Position numbers and translations under genes: made by a program
Assembly: GCF_000760595.1 (NCBI RefSeq)
Contig: NZ_BBNM01000003.1
Location: 124,001 to 188,000, forward strand
Origin: Acinetobacter soli
GTDB taxonomy: Bacteria; Pseudomonadota; Gammaproteobacteria; Pseudomonadales; Moraxellaceae
Length of the DNA stretch: 64,000 bases
Reading direction: 5' to 3'
The notes under the pieces: generated by a model
What the model was told of the DNA's origin: nothing
The model's input: the letters and a program-made list of their open reading frames with translations, nothing else
Databases searched by the model: none
In this document: positions 7,192-16,274 of the stretch, piece by piece
Layout: every line of letters begins with the position of its first letter
Numbering within the stretch: position 1 is the first letter of the stretch

Positions 7192-9618
7192 ATGTCTGAA
7201 AATATTATGAATGTAGAAACCTTAGAGCCTCAGGTTCCAAGTGTATTACCGCTCTTAGCACTACGTGATGTGGTGGTGTATCCACACATGCAAATTGCGC
7301 TATTTGTAGGTCGTGAAAAATCGATCAATGCAGTTGATGTGGCTCGTAACAGTGACAATTTAGTATTTGTAGTTGCACAAAAGGATTCTCTCACAGAAGA
7401 AATTGATCACGACAACCTTTATCAATACGGTACCGTCGCGAAGATTGTGCAAGTTGTGAATCACGAAAATGATGAAAACTGTATCAAGGTTTTGATTGAA
7501 GGTTTATACCGTTCAAAACTCACAAAAATTATTGATGAAGACAGTTATTTGACTGCCGAACATCAATTGAGCCCCATGACGGTTGATAGCGATTCCGCGA
7601 CTCAAGAAACGCGTTTGCAGGAATTACGTACTTTGTTTGCTCAATATGCTGAAGCAAAACTGCGTAATGCTCGTGAACTTGTTGCGGCAGCAAATAAAAT
7701 TGAAGATTTGCTGCAACTGATGTTTTTTGTGGCAACACGCGTGCCATTAAACATTGATGTAAAACAAAAGTTTCTCGAGCACGACGAATTTGAAGCACAC
7801 TTGCAAGAGCTGACCAGCTACTTGGTACAACAATCTGCCGAGCAGCAAATAGAGCAGACCTTGCATGACAGCGTCAAACGCCAAATGGAAAAGAATCAGC
7901 GCGAATACTTTCTCAATGAAAAAATGAAAGTGATTCAACGCGAGCTTTCCGATATGAACGGCGGCGCAGAAGACGATGTTGCAGAAATTGAAAAACGTCT
8001 TGCTGAAGCAGATTTGCCTGAACATGTGCGCAAAAAAGCAGAAGCTGAGTTTCGTAAATTAAAAGCAATGCAGCCAGCTTCAAGTGAAGCAGCGGTAGTG
8101 CGCAACTATCTTGAAGTGATTCTAGATACGCCTTGGAACACTGCAAGCAAAGTCAGCATTAACCTGAAAAAAGCGCAGGAAATTCTAGATGCAGACCACT
8201 ATGGTCTTGATGATGTCAAAGACCGTATTGTCGAATATCTTGCTGTTCAATCGCGTGTGAAAAAGTTACGTGGCCCGATTTTGTGCTTGGTCGGCCCTCC
8301 AGGTGTGGGTAAAACCTCACTGGGTGAATCGATCGCAAAAGCCACAGGTCGTGAGTTTGTGCGTATGGCACTTGGTGGTGTACGTGACGAAGCCGAGATT
8401 CGCGGGCATCGTCGTACCTACATCGGTGCGATGCCAGGTAAAATCGTGCAGTCTCTAACCAAAGTGGGTGTAAAAAACCCATTGTTCTTGCTCGATGAAA
8501 TCGACAAGATGGCACAAGACTATCGTGGTGACCCTGCATCTGCCATGTTAGAAGTACTTGACCCATCACAGAACAATAAGTTCAACGATCATTATCTTGA
8601 TCTTGACCTTGACCTGTCTGAAGTGATGTTTATCTGTACTGCAAACAGCATGAACATTCCAGAAGCGTTGTTAGACCGTATGGAAGTGATTCGTCTTCCG
8701 GGCTACACCGAAGAAGAGAAAGTTAATATTGCTGACCGTTACTTGGTTCCTAAAGCGATCAAAGATAACGGTTTACGTAGCAGTGAATTGACTGTTCATG
8801 AAGAAGCGATTCGTGACATTGTACGACGCTACACACGTGAAGCAGGTGTGCGTAGCCTTGAGCGTGAAGTGTCTAAGATTGCACGTAAAGTGGTTAAAGA
8901 AGCGGTCAGCAAAAAGAGTAAAAATCTGCATATCGATGTGACTCAAGAAACGCTTCCAGAATATCTTGGTCCACACAAGTTTGACTTTGGTATTGCAGAA
9001 GAAGAGGCTCAGGTCGGTCGTGTAAACGGCTTGGCATGGACATCAGTCGGTGGCGAGTTACTCACCATTGAAGTTGCAGCCGTCAAAGGTAAAGGTAAAT
9101 TCATTACAACAGGTTCGCTTGGTGATGTGATGAAAGAGTCGATTACTGCGGCCATGACGGTAGTGAGAACACGTGCAGACGAATTGGGTATTGAAGCCTC
9201 TCGCTTTGAAGAAACCGATGTTCACGTGCATTTGCCTGAAGGCGCTACACCAAAAGACGGTCCGTCTGCTGGTTTGGCACTGACTACCGCACTTGTATCG
9301 GCATTTACTGGTATTCCGATCCGTGCCGACATTGCCATGACAGGTGAAACATCTCTACGTGGGAATGCACTGCGTATTGGTGGTTTGAAAGAAAAACTGC
9401 TGGCTGCCCACCGTGGTGGTATCAAGTTAGTCTTTATTCCACAAGATAACGTGCGTGATTTGGCTGAAATACCAGACAATGTTAAAGAAGGTTTAGAAAT
9501 CAAAGCAGTGAAAAGCATTGATGAAATCTTACCTTTAGCTTTGACAGAACAGCCTAAACCTTTGGTAAAAGCACCTATTGTGAAGCCTGTTGAAGAATCA
9601 AAAGCAGCACGTCACTAA
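7192..9618 (+). CDS. lon: ATP-dependent protease Lon (LonA)
   Basis: An 808-residue cytoplasmic protease in three parts: an N-terminal substrate-binding LAN domain (about 15-210), an AAA+ ATPase with Walker A GPPGVGKTS near residue 368 and Walker B FLLDEIDKM, and a C-terminal Ser-Lys protease with the KDGPSAG motif (Ser about 692) and the catalytic Lys in GGLKEKLLAA about 43 residues later. I use the ATG at 7192, because a Shine-Dalgarno TAGGAG sits at 7181-7186 at the right distance; a GTG at 7186 would lie within that site. Lon degrades misfolded and short-lived regulatory proteins. It is monocistronic with its own strong terminator. Confidence 0.97.
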   Translation: MSENIMNVETLEPQVPSVLPLLALRDVVVYPHMQIALFVGREKSINAVDVARNSDNLVFVVAQKDSLTEEIDHDNLYQYGTVAKIVQVVNHENDENCIKVLIEGLYRSKLTKIIDEDSYLTAEHQLSPMTVDSDSATQETRLQELRTLFAQYAEAKLRNARELVAAANKIEDLLQLMFFVATRVPLNIDVKQKFLEHDEFEAHLQELTSYLVQQSAEQQIEQTLHDSVKRQMEKNQREYFLNEKMKVIQRELSDMNGGAEDDVAEIEKRLAEADLPEHVRKKAEAEFRKLKAMQPASSEAAVVRNYLEVILDTPWNTASKVSINLKKAQEILDADHYGLDDVKDRIVEYLAVQSRVKKLRGPILCLVGPPGVGKTSLGESIAKATGREFVRMALGGVRDEAEIRGHRRTYIGAMPGKIVQSLTKVGVKNPLFLLDEIDKMAQDYRGDPASAMLEVLDPSQNNKFNDHYLDLDLDLSEVMFICTANSMNIPEALLDRMEVIRLPGYTEEEKVNIADRYLVPKAIKDNGLRSSELTVHEEAIRDIVRRYTREAGVRSLEREVSKIARKVVKEAVSKKSKNLHIDVTQETLPEYLGPHKFDFGIAEEEAQVGRVNGLAWTSVGGELLTIEVAAVKGKGKFITTGSLGDVMKESITAAMTVVRTRADELGIEASRFEETDVHVHLPEGATPKDGPSAGLALTTALVSAFTGIPIRADIAMTGETSLRGNALRIGGLKEKLLAAHRGGIKLVFIPQDNVRDLAEIPDNVKEGLEIKAVKSIDEILPLALTEQPKPLVKAPIVKPVEESKAARH

Positions 9619-9632
9619 TTCCAGTTGGTTAT

Positions 9633-9660
9633 AAAAAAGAGAGCTTCGGCTCTCTTTTTT
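9633..9660 (+). terminator. Terminator of lon
   Basis: GAGAGC-TTCG-GCTCTC with a UUCG tetraloop, flanked by an A run and followed by an unbroken T run: a canonical intrinsic terminator. Confidence 0.92.
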
Positions 9661-9673
9661 TACATTATATAGG

Positions 9674-9701
9674 TTGAAAATTAACCAATAATACCCATAA
9701 T
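9674..9701 (+). promoter_or_regulatory. Sigma-70-like promoter between lon and rlmH
   Basis: TTGAAA (9674-9679), 16 bases, CATAAT (9696-9701). It sits directly after the lon terminator and would start transcription near 9708, giving the structured transcript described next. Confidence 0.5.
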
Positions 9702-9707
9702 AATCTT

Positions 9708-9814
9708 AAGGGTACTTATTATGATTGTTTCATTTTTCCAGTGTGGTCATCTGATTCTCCAGACAGGTGGCCCTTTTAACCGCAGTCCTTCACGCTTTTG
9801 GGCTGCGTTTTTTT
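9708..9814 (+). ncRNA. Candidate small RNA (or leader RNA) between lon and rlmH
   Basis: About 105 nt bounded by a promoter and an intrinsic terminator. Hairpin 1 is GGTCATCTG (9745-9753) pairing over all nine positions with CAGGTGGCC (9764-9772), allowing G-U, around a 10-base loop ATTCTCCAGA. Hairpin 2 is CGCAGTCC (9781-9788) with GGGCTGCG (9800-9807), followed by seven T: a terminator. The CUCC in loop 1 could pair with Shine-Dalgarno sequences. A 41-codon ORF with an ATG at 9721 runs through both hairpins to 9846; it looks incidental but could be a leader peptide. I do not recognise the RNA as a known family. Confidence 0.5.
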
Positions 9815-9935
9815 ACCTGAATTTCTTCGTGTTGTTTAGTGGCTAAACATTTGAATACGATCTGCACGGCGGGGCATGATCATTCGGGGCTTTATCGTTA
9901 TACTGGTACCGATGATTTCACCTGTGAGTATTGTA

Positions 9936-10415
9936 ATGAAAATCCGTCTTCTCACCATTGGGCAAAAAATGCCAGCATGGGTACTCACGGGTTTTGAAGA
10001 TTATTTCAAACGCATCCAACCGTTTGTTCAAACACAAGTGATTGAACTGCCTATGGCAAAACGGGGTAAAAATGACTCGCAGGCCGATATTTTAAAATAC
10101 TGTCAACTCGAAGGTGAAAGTATTTTAAACGCCCTAAAACCAGGTGAAGTGCTGATTGCACTTGAAGTCGGCGGCCGTGAGTTAAGCACAGAAAAACTCG
10201 CCCTGACCATGAAGGGCTGGATGCAAGACGGACAGGATATTGCATTGGCCATTGGCGGGCCTGATGGTCTTTCCGATCAGGTTCGTCAGGCTGCTGCATG
10301 GCACTGGTCTTTGTCTAAGCTCACCATGCCACATCCACTGGTGCGTGTATTGCTGATCGAACAGCTATACAGGGCCATGAGCATTAATCACAATCATCCT
10401 TATCATCGGGCTTAA
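9936..10415 (+). CDS. rlmH: 23S rRNA pseudouridine-1915 N3-methyltransferase RlmH
   Basis: A 159-residue SPOUT-class methyltransferase that methylates pseudouridine 1915 in helix 69 of 23S rRNA, using SAM. Family features are the N-terminal MKIRLLTIGQKMPAW, the central ALEVGGRELST and the trefoil-knot region AIGGPDGLSDQVR, ending in LLIEQLYRAMSINHNHPYHR. I start it at 9936, as the E. coli protein begins at the corresponding Met; in-frame upstream codons lack similarity. A TATACT element lies at 9899-9904 as a possible -10. Confidence 0.95.
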   Translation: MKIRLLTIGQKMPAWVLTGFEDYFKRIQPFVQTQVIELPMAKRGKNDSQADILKYCQLEGESILNALKPGEVLIALEVGGRELSTEKLALTMKGWMQDGQDIALAIGGPDGLSDQVRQAAAWHWSLSKLTMPHPLVRVLLIEQLYRAMSINHNHPYHRA

Positions 10416-10509
10416 TGCAGTTAAGTATATGCCCCGATAAGTCGTTCAAATGAATCTGTTGCTGTACAGCAAACTGTGCAGCAGACTTGTCTACTAGGTA
10501 CAGCATCAT

Positions 10510-11286
10510 ATGAGTCCACAAACACTCCCTGGCTTGTTTATCTCCCATGGCTCTCCTATGCTGGCAGTCGACCCCGAACAAGTGGGGCCTGCCCTGCACC
10601 GGTTGAGTTTTAACTTGCCAAAACCGAAAGCAATTGTGGTGATGTCTGCGCACTGGGAAAGTCAGTCGCTTGAAGTCAGCACATCAACCCGCCCCCAAAC
10701 ATGGCACGATTTTCGAGGCTTTCCAGCTGAGTTGTATCGTATTCATTATCCTGCACCTGGTGCACCTGAATTGGCAGAAGATATATTAAAGCGTTTAGCC
10801 GATGCACATTTGACCGCGCATGCCAACAGCACACGGCCCCGCGATCATGGGGTTTGGATGCCGCTCCTGCATATGTATCCAGAGGCAGATATACCTGTCA
10901 TTGAAATTTCGCTGCCCATGCAACTCAATTCAGATGAAATTTATGCAGTTGGACAAGCACTAGCACCGCTGCGAGAACAACAAATTTTACTGATCGGATC
11001 GGGAAGCATCACTCATAATCTGGCCGAATTGCGCTGGCAAGGTAATCTGCAAAATATTCCAGAATGGGCATCTGGCTTTCGAAACCATGTGGTGAATAAA
11101 CTGACCCACCAAGATTATGATGCCATCTTAAACTGGCCAGACCTACCTCACATCGAGCGTAACCACCCTACCATCGAACATTTTGCACCCTTGTTTTTTG
11201 CTATGGGTACTGGGAATCGTTTCTCTATCGTTCACAGTAGTTTTTCGATGGGATCTTTAGGGATGGACATTTACCGTTTCGATTAA
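10510..11286 (+). CDS. DODA-type class III extradiol ring-cleavage dioxygenase (YgiD-like)
   Basis: A 258-residue protein of the LigB/DODA superfamily. Expected metal ligands are in GLFISHGSPMLA (His), IVVMSAHWES (His) and a C-terminal HF region; TRPRDHGVWMPLLHMYP is the diagnostic active-site segment with the catalytic His. Members such as YgiD and plant DOPA 4,5-dioxygenase open aromatic catechol rings. No aromatic pathway genes lie nearby, so the substrate is unknown. It follows rlmH by 94 bp with no terminator between, so partial cotranscription is possible. Confidence 0.85.
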   Translation: MSPQTLPGLFISHGSPMLAVDPEQVGPALHRLSFNLPKPKAIVVMSAHWESQSLEVSTSTRPQTWHDFRGFPAELYRIHYPAPGAPELAEDILKRLADAHLTAHANSTRPRDHGVWMPLLHMYPEADIPVIEISLPMQLNSDEIYAVGQALAPLREQQILLIGSGSITHNLAELRWQGNLQNIPEWASGFRNHVVNKLTHQDYDAILNWPDLPHIERNHPTIEHFAPLFFAMGTGNRFSIVHSSFSMGSLGMDIYRFD

Positions 11287-11457
11287 TCACTTATAGATTT
11301 GAATTAAACTTAAGCAAAAATTAAAACTTTGTAAGTTTAGGTGCCTTCTATGTTGCAAAATAGATACATTTATTACACTTAAAGCCTAATAGATGTGTCT
11401 TTTTTTCTGCAATAAATTCGTTAGGATTTAGGCCTTAAATTGAAAGAATGTTGTTCC

Positions 11458-12222
11458 ATGAAAATTAAATATTTAATTCTTGCTCTTTTGCCATTTTCAC
11501 TTATGGCCTGCCAATCAATGAATCAAACCCAGCCTGTTTCTGTTGTACAAGAACAAAAAGTCGATGCCACTAAAGCCTTAACTGCTTATACATGGTCGTA
11601 TCAACCTGAAGGTGCGCCACAGCCGATTATCTTAAGTTTTAGCGATCAGAACTTGAGTATTCATACAGGGTGTAACAACCAAGGTGGTACATGGAAGCTT
11701 AACGATCAGCAACTCGTGACTTCAGCGCTGGCTTCTACCATGAAAGCATGTGAGCCAGCACTGATGAAAAATGAGCAGTTTGCAGCTAACCTTCTTAGCG
11801 ACAAAAGCACTCATTTCAAACTCGATACTCGCTCAATTGAACAGCCAAGTCTGATGTTAACCAATGCCGCAGGACAAACATTTGAGTTTAAAGGCAGCAT
11901 GACACCGGAAACCAAATATCAGTCTCAGGGCGAAATCATTTTCTTGGAAATTGCACCTGAAACTAAATCGTGTACAGGTGTTGCACCGCAAACTTGTCTG
12001 CAAGTTCGCGAAATTAAATATGACGATAAAGGGATTAAAACCCAAGTTGATAAAGACTGGTCATTATTTTATGACCAAATCGAGGGCTTTCAACATCGTG
12101 CAGATCAACGCGTAATTGTTCGTGTAAAACGCTATGAACGAAAAAATCCTGCGGCAGATCAATCTAAATATGTCTATATCCATGACATGACCGTTGAGCA
12201 AGAAATGGTGAAGTCCAAATAA
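11458..12222 (+). CDS. Lipoprotein with META (HslJ) and DUF4377 domains
   Basis: A 254-residue lipoprotein: signal peptide with lipobox SLMAC (Cys 18), a META/HslJ domain at about residues 40-140 (TGCNNQGGTWKL and a TMKAC motif characteristic of HslJ proteins) and a C-terminal DUF4377 domain ending with RVKRYERKNPAADQSKYVYI. HslJ proteins are heat-inducible outer-membrane lipoproteins linked to novobiocin tolerance in E. coli; the DUF4377 function is unknown. I chose the ATG at 11458, directly before the signal peptide. It is monocistronic, followed by a strong terminator. Confidence 0.85.
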   Translation: MKIKYLILALLPFSLMACQSMNQTQPVSVVQEQKVDATKALTAYTWSYQPEGAPQPIILSFSDQNLSIHTGCNNQGGTWKLNDQQLVTSALASTMKACEPALMKNEQFAANLLSDKSTHFKLDTRSIEQPSLMLTNAAGQTFEFKGSMTPETKYQSQGEIIFLEIAPETKSCTGVAPQTCLQVREIKYDDKGIKTQVDKDWSLFYDQIEGFQHRADQRVIVRVKRYERKNPAADQSKYVYIHDMTVEQEMVKSK

Positions 12223-12250
12223 GCCAGCGGATGATTCAATCCAGACACTC

Positions 12251-12283
12251 AAAGGCCTGATCACTGCGATCAGGCCTTTTTTT
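12251..12283 (+). terminator. Terminator after the META/DUF4377 lipoprotein
   Basis: AAAGGCCTGATC (12251-12262) and GATCAGGCCTTT (12268-12279) form a 12-bp perfect stem with a 5-base loop, then T7. Confidence 0.92.
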
Positions 12284-12384
12284 GAATAATAAGTGTTACT
12301 GGATTACGGGATCATATAGCGACTTCTGTGCTAAAATGCCGGGCTTAAGCTGACGTTCCTTTTTGTACTGAATATTTTTCTCTT

Positions 12385-13182
12385 ATGACCAATAACGCTT
12401 TTGCACTTTTACGCGAAATAGACCGTATTTTGCCGCAAACTCAATGTGGTTTGTGCGGACATCGAGATGGATGTCTGCCTTATGCAAAGGCCATTTTAGA
12501 AGGTGAAGCGGCAAATAAATGTATTCCGGGCGGTCAACCTGTTGCAGATGCTCTTGCAGCTCGACTCAACCGCCCGCCACTGCTTGCAGAAAAAAGTGTC
12601 TGGCCAATTCAGTCCGATGGGCGCCCGCAGCGTATGAAAGCAATCATTCGTGAGGATGAATGCATTGGATGTACCAAGTGTATCAGTGCCTGTCCGGTCG
12701 ATGCGATTATTGGCAGCGGCAAGCTGATGCATACTGTTTTGACGGATCTGTGTACAGGATGCGAGCTTTGTATCCCACCTTGTCCTGTCGATTGTATCGA
12801 ACTGGTTGAAGATACTGCGCCGCTTCCTACTGCTTTGCAACAAGAACAGGAACAACAGCAACTTCGACAACGTTATTATGCGCACATTCAACGTGAAGAA
12901 CGCCGCCGTATCGACCGCAAAGGCCCGATTGTTCGTGCAGAAATTGACACCGAATTGTTTTCTCAATTTTCGCAGTGGATAGATGAACTGCCTTCAATTG
13001 AACGTATTGAAGTTGCAGCTAAAACAGTCACAAAACAGGATGCATCTATTACGATTGAACTTGCCAAGCTTCGCACCCAAATTAAAAAACTGGAAAAGCA
13101 ATTAAGCGTTCGAGCAGATGCAAAGAAACAGCAGCAACTTGAGCAATTGCAACAACAACTGAATCTGCTTCAGGGGAATTAA
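12385..13182 (+). CDS. rsxB: RnfB/RsxB-like ferredoxin-type iron-sulfur protein
   Basis: A 265-residue iron-sulfur protein. The N-terminal Fer4 (4Fe-4S) domain has CGLCGHRDGC and a fourth Cys in NKCIPGG; then come two ferredoxin clusters, CIGCTKCISACPVD and CTGCELCIPPCPVD. This matches RnfB/RsxB, the electron-transfer subunit that in E. coli helps keep SoxR reduced. The usual N-terminal membrane helix is missing, and no rnfA, C, D, G or E lies nearby, so it appears to be a soluble stand-alone form. A Gln/Glu-rich coiled-coil tail covers about residues 150-265. It is directly followed by nth, as the rsx operon is in E. coli. Confidence 0.88.
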   Translation: MTNNAFALLREIDRILPQTQCGLCGHRDGCLPYAKAILEGEAANKCIPGGQPVADALAARLNRPPLLAEKSVWPIQSDGRPQRMKAIIREDECIGCTKCISACPVDAIIGSGKLMHTVLTDLCTGCELCIPPCPVDCIELVEDTAPLPTALQQEQEQQQLRQRYYAHIQREERRRIDRKGPIVRAEIDTELFSQFSQWIDELPSIERIEVAAKTVTKQDASITIELAKLRTQIKKLEKQLSVRADAKKQQQLEQLQQQLNLLQGN

Positions 13183-13869
13183 ATGCCAGTTAAAAACATG
13201 ACCAAAAAACAGATCCAGACGTTTTTTGAGCGCCTTAGAGCACAGCGCCCTCACCCACAAACTGAGTTAAATTACAGTAATGCATTTGAATTACTGATTG
13301 CGGTCATGCTTTCGGCTCAGGCCACCGATGTAAGTGTAAACAAAGCCACAGACAAACTGTTTCCGGTGGCCAATTCTGCCGCACAAATTTATGCCCTGGG
13401 TGTTGAAGGCTTAAAAACTTATATAAAAACCATTGGCTTATATAATGCCAAAGCTGAAAATGTGATTAAAACCTGTCAAATTTTAATTGAAAAATATCAA
13501 GGCGAGGTTCCTCAAACCCGAGCAGAGCTTGAGGCACTTCCAGGTGTAGGACGCAAAACCGCAAATGTGGTGTTAAATACCGCATTTGGGCAGCCCACCA
13601 TGGCAGTCGATACACATATTTTTCGTTTAGGAAACCGCACAGGCTTAGCCGTGGGCAAAAATGTGCTTGAGGTGGAACACCGTCTAATTAAAGTTATTCC
13701 AAAAGAATTTATTACCGATGCGCATCACTGGCTAATTTTGCACGGACGATATTGCTGTGTGGCCAGAAAGCCAAAATGCGCAGAATGTGTAGTATCCGAT
13801 GTATGTAACTGGCCAGAGCGTTATGCTTATGGTGCAGAGCGCGCTGTGACCATTCAAGCAACACCTTAA
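13183..13869 (+). CDS. nth: Endonuclease III (DNA glycosylase/AP lyase)
   Basis: A 228-residue base-excision repair enzyme that removes oxidised pyrimidines and cleaves abasic sites. The helix-hairpin-helix LPGVGRKTANVVL carries the catalytic Lys 125, and VDTHIFRLGNR carries the catalytic Asp 143. The C-terminal iron-sulfur loop is C-X6-C-X2-C-X5-C (CVARKPKCAECVVSDVC). The ATG directly abuts the rsxB stop codon, so the two are one transcription and probably translation unit. The N-terminus is slightly longer than in E. coli (211 residues); an ATG at 13198 is an alternative start. Confidence 0.95.
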   Translation: MPVKNMTKKQIQTFFERLRAQRPHPQTELNYSNAFELLIAVMLSAQATDVSVNKATDKLFPVANSAAQIYALGVEGLKTYIKTIGLYNAKAENVIKTCQILIEKYQGEVPQTRAELEALPGVGRKTANVVLNTAFGQPTMAVDTHIFRLGNRTGLAVGKNVLEVEHRLIKVIPKEFITDAHHWLILHGRYCCVARKPKCAECVVSDVCNWPERYAYGAERAVTIQATP

Positions 13870-13907
13870 TTTTTTTCAAAATAAAAGTGTTTACATGAGC
13901 GATGCAC

Positions 13908-14084
13908 TCACTTTTTTTGTTTGAGCTTTGGGTGCAGTATTTTGCGCTTGTTCTGCTGATTTAAACGTTTTTCTGCAAGCTCTTGTTTTTGCACTTGACG
14001 TAGCATTTTCTGGCTTTGATAGAGCAGAAACAACAAAACCAATAGACTTATCACCACCAAAAAGATTAATGCGATCTTTAGCAA
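13908..14084 (-). CDS. Small single-pass membrane protein (58 residues, TTG start)
   Basis: A short gene downstream of adk. With a TTG start at 14084-14082 it encodes MLKIALIFLVVISLLVLLFL followed by a basic, Gln-rich cytoplasmic tail (about residues 23-58). A good Shine-Dalgarno GAGGA lies seven bases before the TTG, which decides the start. The layout, one N-terminal helix plus a charged coil, suggests a small membrane-anchored protein. It lies just after the adk terminator, so it depends on readthrough or its own promoter. I do not recognise the family. Confidence 0.55.
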   Translation of the reverse strand: MLKIALIFLVVISLLVLLFLLYQSQKMLRQVQKQELAEKRLNQQNKRKILHPKLKQKK

Positions 14085-14096
14085 ACAGATATCCTC

Positions 14097-14130
14097 AAAA
14101 AAGAAAAGAGCCCTGAATGCTCAGGACTCT
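14097..14130 (-). terminator. Terminator of adk
   Basis: On the minus strand AGAGTCCTGA-GCAT-TCAGGGCTCT (10 bp with one G-U) is followed by TTTTCTTTTTT. On the plus strand the same stem has an A-C mismatch, so it points to adk. Confidence 0.85.
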
Positions 14131-14155
14131 CTTATATTAGCAAAAACCAAACGAA

Positions 14156-14827
<672 letters not shown>

Positions 14828-14894
14828 TCATTAAAAACAATCATCACGATGCTCTGGAGTATGACACCTTGTGTCACATCTACCAGCATCTAAA

Positions 14895-16211
14895 TTATAA
14901 GAAAGCGACAAACAAATGTATTAAACCTGCAAAAAATCCGGTGACCCCACCAAGCACAATCAGTATCCACTCATCCTCTTGGAATGCCGGACGTAGAAGG
15001 TTTTGAAACTCTTTTGGAGTTAACTCACGAATACGGTCTTTAAACATCTGAAATATTTTTTGTGCACGGCTCGCATTGAACGCAGGGTCGCATACAGGCA
15101 CCATCGTAATTTCAATTGAGCGATCAATCAAGTCTGTCTTGAGTTTAGCATATTCGCGTGGCCCTAAGGAGAGTTGAAGTGAGGTTCTTACCAATGGAGT
15201 TTCCATTATTTCATTGATATGGCGTTTAACTATACGACGGGTCTTGTCTTTTTTACTGCCATACATCATTTCAGTCATGATCGACTTCAAGGTAATCAGA
15301 TCTTCAGTGACGACACTTGCAAATACATCCGATACTTCTTCTTGACGCTTCATAAAAGCGCCTTGAACATTATAAGTTCCCATCCGCGGCACGACAGGCA
15401 CCACCCACGGAAATTTACGATCTTGTGTTAAACGGAAAAACTGTGGATAACGGACATAGTGTGGCTCGACTGGATTAAACACCATCCAGATTGCAATCCA
15501 GTTGGTGAGAAAGCCCCAGATAGCCGCCCAGAAAGGCACTGTCCAGTGCCATGGCACCAAAAACCAGACCAGCATTTGAAACACACCAAAAAACATTCCA
15601 ATTAGTGCACTGATATGCCAGATAAAGTTAATTTCCTTCTGACCTACTTTTAAAAACATTCTCACCATTAAACGGCGATCGCCTTCCATTTGGCTGACGA
15701 CCATTTCACGCATATTCACCAGTGACTCTACATTTAAAGTCAACTCTGTAACCAATTCTCGGAGTACACCGGGTAACTGCTTATGGGCTTGAGCATAAAT
15801 TCTGCGTTTAATCGAATAGGGTAAGTTTTCCCAGAGCACGGCATTTCGGTCAATCATGACTTCATCAATCAGGTGCTCAAGTTCAAAGCCGACTTGCTCA
15901 CCAATAATTCTGGCCATATCTTCTGGGTCCATGGCCTCAAGAAACTCACGCAACGAACCCAATTTTGAAAGCGTGTTGTCGGTAATGATGCCAGAAATAC
16001 GACCCGCTTTACGTGGCACAATTCCTTGCCAGCCCACGGGTAACGGACCTAGATGAAATCCCCAGAAGTTAATTGGATAAAAGACCATCTTTAAAGCCAT
16101 CCACACATGTGCCCATGTCACAAATGCAGTCACTGGGATGATACTCATCACCGCCAAATGATCAGGTCGATTTAAAAAGGTTTGCCACAAATCACTGATG
16201 AAATCTAACAT
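14895..16211 (-). CDS. DUF445 family inner-membrane protein
   Basis: A 438-residue membrane protein of the DUF445 family. Transmembrane segments are visible at the N-terminus (HLAVMSIIPVTAFVTWAHVW), in the middle (ISALIGMFFGVFQMLVWFLV, then PFWAAIWGFLTNWIAIWMVF) and at the C-terminus (WILIVLGGVTGFFAGLIHLF). The NWIAIWMVFNP segment is typical of DUF445, where a similar motif is repeated near the N-terminus (MALKMVFYPINFWGF). The function is not established. It is a single gene 79 bp upstream of adk. Confidence 0.8.
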   Translation of the reverse strand: MLDFISDLWQTFLNRPDHLAVMSIIPVTAFVTWAHVWMALKMVFYPINFWGFHLGPLPVGWQGIVPRKAGRISGIITDNTLSKLGSLREFLEAMDPEDMARIIGEQVGFELEHLIDEVMIDRNAVLWENLPYSIKRRIYAQAHKQLPGVLRELVTELTLNVESLVNMREMVVSQMEGDRRLMVRMFLKVGQKEINFIWHISALIGMFFGVFQMLVWFLVPWHWTVPFWAAIWGFLTNWIAIWMVFNPVEPHYVRYPQFFRLTQDRKFPWVVPVVPRMGTYNVQGAFMKRQEEVSDVFASVVTEDLITLKSIMTEMMYGSKKDKTRRIVKRHINEIMETPLVRTSLQLSLGPREYAKLKTDLIDRSIEITMVPVCDPAFNASRAQKIFQMFKDRIRELTPKEFQNLLRPAFQEDEWILIVLGGVTGFFAGLIHLFVAFL

Positions 16212-16274
16212 CCATTACTCTCGTATTTCTTTATTACTTGATGGGTGTATTTATGATGAAGAAATCTCGGCACT

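Noticed and set aside
11309..11325. CTTAAG-N5-ATTAAA, a second PmrA-like site before the META/DUF4377 lipoprotein gene
   Set aside because: It matches only the loosest form of the consensus, lies about 130 bp from the start codon, and such loose pairs are expected by chance about once or twice in AT-rich DNA of this length.
13928..14116. Plus-strand 62-codon ORF downstream of nth
   Set aside because: It lies opposite the small membrane-protein gene and the adk terminator, has no Shine-Dalgarno, and the minus-strand frame has clearer coding features.
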